A DNA stretch of 64,000 nucleotides from CAVSIS01 sp963814875 (GTDB lineage Bacteria; Acidobacteriota; Thermoanaerobaculia; Thermoanaerobaculales; Sulfomarinibacteraceae): NCBI GenBank assembly GCA_963814875.1, contig CAWFFJ010000041.1, forward strand, positions 1-64,000. Direction: 5' to 3'. Shown one piece after another: positions 62,128-64,000 of this stretch (the stretch's first letter is position 1; each line of letters begins with the position of its first letter). The notes below the pieces were generated by a model. That model saw only the letters and a list, made by a program, of their open reading frames with translations. It was not told the origin of the DNA and made no database searches. The translations under genes and the position numbers were made by a program.

Positions 62128-63651
62128 ATGCGCCAGTTCACGCCACCGCTGCCCGACGACCTGAGCAACCGGAGCCTGATTGAAAACGTCCATCCTCCGA
62201 GCTGGACGAACCCCACGCCGCAGGGGCGCTACAACCTGGTCGTGGTGGGCGCCGGCACCGCGGGGCTGGTCGCCGCCGCGGGTGCCGCCGGTCTCGGCGC
62301 ACGGGTGGCGCTGGTCGAGCGCGCCCTGATGGGCGGCGACTGCCTCAACGTCGGTTGTGTGCCCTCGAAGGCGATCCTCCGTTCCAGCCATGCCGCCGCC
62401 GGCATTCGCGATGCCGCCCGTTTCGGGGTGCACGTGGCGAGTGCGCCGCAGGTCGATTTCACAGCGGTGATGCAGCGCATGCGCGCGGTCCGCGCCGGGA
62501 TCAGCCCGCACGACTCGGCGCGGAGGTTCACCGACCACTACGGTGTCGACGTGTTCTTCGGCGACGCCCGATTCGTGTCGCGCGACACCGTCGAGGTCGC
62601 GGGTGCAACCCTGCGTTTCTCGCGGGCAGTGATCGCCACCGGGGCGCGGGCCGCAGTGCCCCCCATCCCGGGGCTTCGCGAGGCGGGCTACCTCACCAAC
62701 GAGACCGTGTTCGAGCTCACCGAGCTGCCCCTCCGGCTGGCCGTGCTCGGTGCCGGACCGATCGGCTGCGAGCTGGCCCAGGCCTTCGCCCGCCTCGGCA
62801 GCCGCGTCACCCTCATCGAGCGGCTCGACCGGGCGCTGCCGCGCGAGAACCCCGCCGCGGCACGGGTCGTCCTCGACGCGCTCGCTGCCGACGGCATCGA
62901 CGTGCGGCTGGAGACCAGCCTCGAGGCGGTGACATCCGGCGCGGCAGGGAAGGCGCTACGGGTCGAAGGCCCCGCAGGGCCCGCCATGCTCGAGGTCGAC
63001 GCGATCCTGGTCGCGGTGGGTCGGATCCCCAACCTGGAGGGGCTCGGCCTCGAGGCAGCAGGAGTGGCGAGCGATCGATCCGGCGTCCGGGTCGAAGACA
63101 CTCTCAGGACCTCGAACCCGAGGATCTACGCCTCCGGTGACGTCTGCCTGGCGCACCGGTTCACCCACGTCGCGGACGCGGCATCGCGAGCGGTCGTCCA
63201 GAACGCGCTCTTCCCTGGGCCGAAGAAGCGGATCAGCCGACTGGTCGTCCCGTGGTGCACCTACACCGACCCCGAGCTCGCCCACGTCGGGCTGACCGCG
63301 GCCGAAGCGGCGGCGCAGGGAGTCGCCCTCGACACCATCCGGATCGAGATGTCCGAGGTCGACCGCGCCGTCGCCGAAGGCGACACGCGCGGCTTCCTGG
63401 AGGTGCACCTCAACGCAGGCACCGACACCATCCGGGGTGCGACTCTTGTCGGCCGGCACGCGGGAGAGATCATCTCCGAGATCACGACCGCGATCGTCGC
63501 AGGCCGTGGTCTGGGCTCCCTGGCTGCCGTGATCCACCCCTACCCGACGCGGGCCGAGATCGTGCGCAAGGCCGCCGACGCCTTCAACCGTACGCGTCTC
63601 TCCCCGACCTTCGCCGCGGTCCTCCGCCGCTGGTTCGCCTGGCGAAGGTGA
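62128..63651 (+). CDS. Mercuric-reductase-like FAD/NAD(P) disulfide oxidoreductase
   Basis: A 507-residue class I flavoprotein. It has the FAD site LVVVGAGTAGLVAAAGAAGLG, the redox Cys pair GDCLNVGCVPSK, NAD(P)-binding LAVLGAGPIGCELAQAF, YASGDVCLAHRFTHVA and the C-terminal IHPYPTRAEIVRKAAD dimer motif. It lacks the N-terminal metal-binding domain and the C-terminal Cys pair of MerA, so Hg reduction is unlikely. Relatives with a DUF/TVP38 membrane partner exist, but none is here. ATG 62128 has GAGGAG nine bases upstream. Confidence 0.87.
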   Translation: MRQFTPPLPDDLSNRSLIENVHPPSWTNPTPQGRYNLVVVGAGTAGLVAAAGAAGLGARVALVERALMGGDCLNVGCVPSKAILRSSHAAAGIRDAARFGVHVASAPQVDFTAVMQRMRAVRAGISPHDSARRFTDHYGVDVFFGDARFVSRDTVEVAGATLRFSRAVIATGARAAVPPIPGLREAGYLTNETVFELTELPLRLAVLGAGPIGCELAQAFARLGSRVTLIERLDRALPRENPAAARVVLDALAADGIDVRLETSLEAVTSGAAGKALRVEGPAGPAMLEVDAILVAVGRIPNLEGLGLEAAGVASDRSGVRVEDTLRTSNPRIYASGDVCLAHRFTHVADAASRAVVQNALFPGPKKRISRLVVPWCTYTDPELAHVGLTAAEAAAQGVALDTIRIEMSEVDRAVAEGDTRGFLEVHLNAGTDTIRGATLVGRHAGEIISEITTAIVAGRGLGSLAAVIHPYPTRAEIVRKAADAFNRTRLSPTFAAVLRRWFAWRR

Positions 63652-63660
63652 AGGACTTTC

Positions 63661-63790
63661 ACCACAGAGACACAGAGGCACAGAAAGACACAGACGTTGA
63701 GCCGTGCCGTTGGTCGGATCCTCGGACCCGACCAACGGCACGGCTCAACGTCCTCTGTGGCCCTCTCTGTGTCTCCGTGCCTCTGTGGTT
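63661..63790. repeat. Long inverted repeat with 25-bp perfect core
   Basis: The core arms 63693-63717 and 63728-63752 (GACGTTGAGCCGTGCCGTTG onward) are perfect complements around ten bases. The outer arms are CACAGAGACACAGAG-type repeats, 63661-63692 and about 63753-63790 in opposite orientation, pairing imperfectly. It lies between convergent genes and could act as a bidirectional terminator, but no T-run is present. Confidence 0.8.
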
Positions 63791-63800
63791 CATTTCTCCG

Positions 63801-64000
63801 TCACCTTGACGCGGGACCGAGCGCGAGGCGGGCGACCACCGGATCGTGGTCGCTGGCACGCTCGGCAACCGGGAACTCGGCGTCGACGTGGACCACGTCG
63901 ACCTCGGCGCCCGGCGCCAGCGACGGGCTCACGACAACGTGGTCGATGTCCTCCCCGCTGCCGCGGAACACGTAGCTGTAGCGCTCGTTCTCCGGGAGCT
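63801..64000 (-). CDS. Endonuclease/exonuclease/phosphatase family protein, C-terminal fragment
   Basis: The last 65 residues of a gene running in from the right edge, ending in TGA at 63801-63803. RGSGEDIDHVVVSPSLAPG and the terminal ASDHDPVVARLAL carry the Asp-His and SDHDPV motifs of the DNase I/EEP superfamily. Only the C-terminus is present, so the N-terminal catalytic Asn/Glu and any signal peptide cannot be checked. Confidence 0.85.
   Translation of the reverse strand, partial: LPENERYSYVFRGSGEDIDHVVVSPSLAPGAEVDVVHVDAEFPVAERASDHDPVVARLALGPASR

Noticed and set aside
62128..63651. Annotation as true mercuric reductase
   Set aside because: The metal-binding N-terminal domain and C-terminal Cys pair of MerA are absent and no mer genes are nearby.

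Overview
This is a high-GC, gene-dense bacterial chromosome segment. It most likely comes from Acidobacteriota, perhaps near Thermoanaerobaculia. That is an inference: there is a VWFA-related protein of the type named after Acidobacteria, an Oar-like TonB receptor with an N-terminal carboxypeptidase-regulatory domain, many Asp/Glu-rich two-component proteins, GTG starts and very GC-rich codon use. No 16S rRNA is present to settle it.

Layout. 1-7.6 kb: start of a divergent response regulator, an isochorismatase-like hydrolase, an MtaD-type deaminase, a PilZ protein, a tandem-Usp protein, then the minus-strand cluster tRNA-Gln - prs - rplY - pth, and phhB with a lipoprotein cytochrome c. 7.6-17.4 kb: a TonB-dependent receptor, an aspartase fused to a cyclic-nucleotide-binding-like domain, a collapsed receiver/PAS/EAL pseudogene, an SSS symporter and an FHA-transglycosylase membrane protein. 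17.5-27.4 kb: minus-strand genes lplA - E1alpha - E1beta - E2 - E3 (2-oxoacid dehydrogenase with its own lipoate ligase), then an AhpD-like protein, tdk, an RsbU-type phosphatase and a geranylgeranyl-reductase-like flavoprotein. 27.5-41.9 kb: a surface-polysaccharide region with an LtaS-like transferase, GT2 enzymes (one a 1120-residue triple-GT2 protein), a methyltransferase, a PIG-L deacetylase, an O-antigen ligase-like protein, a GT4 enzyme, a DegT aminotransferase and UDP-glucose dehydrogenase. 42-44.2 kb: a complete IS4-type insertion sequence with exact ends and target duplication, set in a gene-poor stretch with MITE-like hairpin elements. 44.2-53.9 kb: S4 protein, recO - crotonase - two response regulators in a tightly coupled string, a secreted VWFA protein, and valS - birA. 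53.9-59.7 kb: minus-strand ffh - rpsP - khpA - rimM - trmD, followed by dsbD and a short cation transporter. 59.7-64 kb: a PAS-LuxR regulator, a secreted protein, a repeat-rich gap, a pyridine-nucleotide-disulfide oxidoreductase, a long inverted repeat and the end of an endonuclease/exonuclease/phosphatase family gene.

Themes. Housekeeping genes sit in conserved orders (ffh operon, prs-rplY-pth). Several plus-strand genes have a TANNNT -10 hexamer only 6-8 bases before the start codon, suggesting leaderless transcription. Intergenic space holds at least three repeat families: CACAGAGACACAGAG-type repeats, an approximately 180-250 bp element with terminal inverted repeats in two copies whose arms have changed together, and a degenerate 80-bp tandem unit. 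No CRISPR array, prophage or clear defence island was found. The least ordinary items are the covarying mobile-type elements, the 25-bp perfect palindrome built into the CACAGAG repeat, the receptor-like aspartase fusion, the GT4 gene that appears to need a CTG start, and the FHA-transglycosylase fusion.
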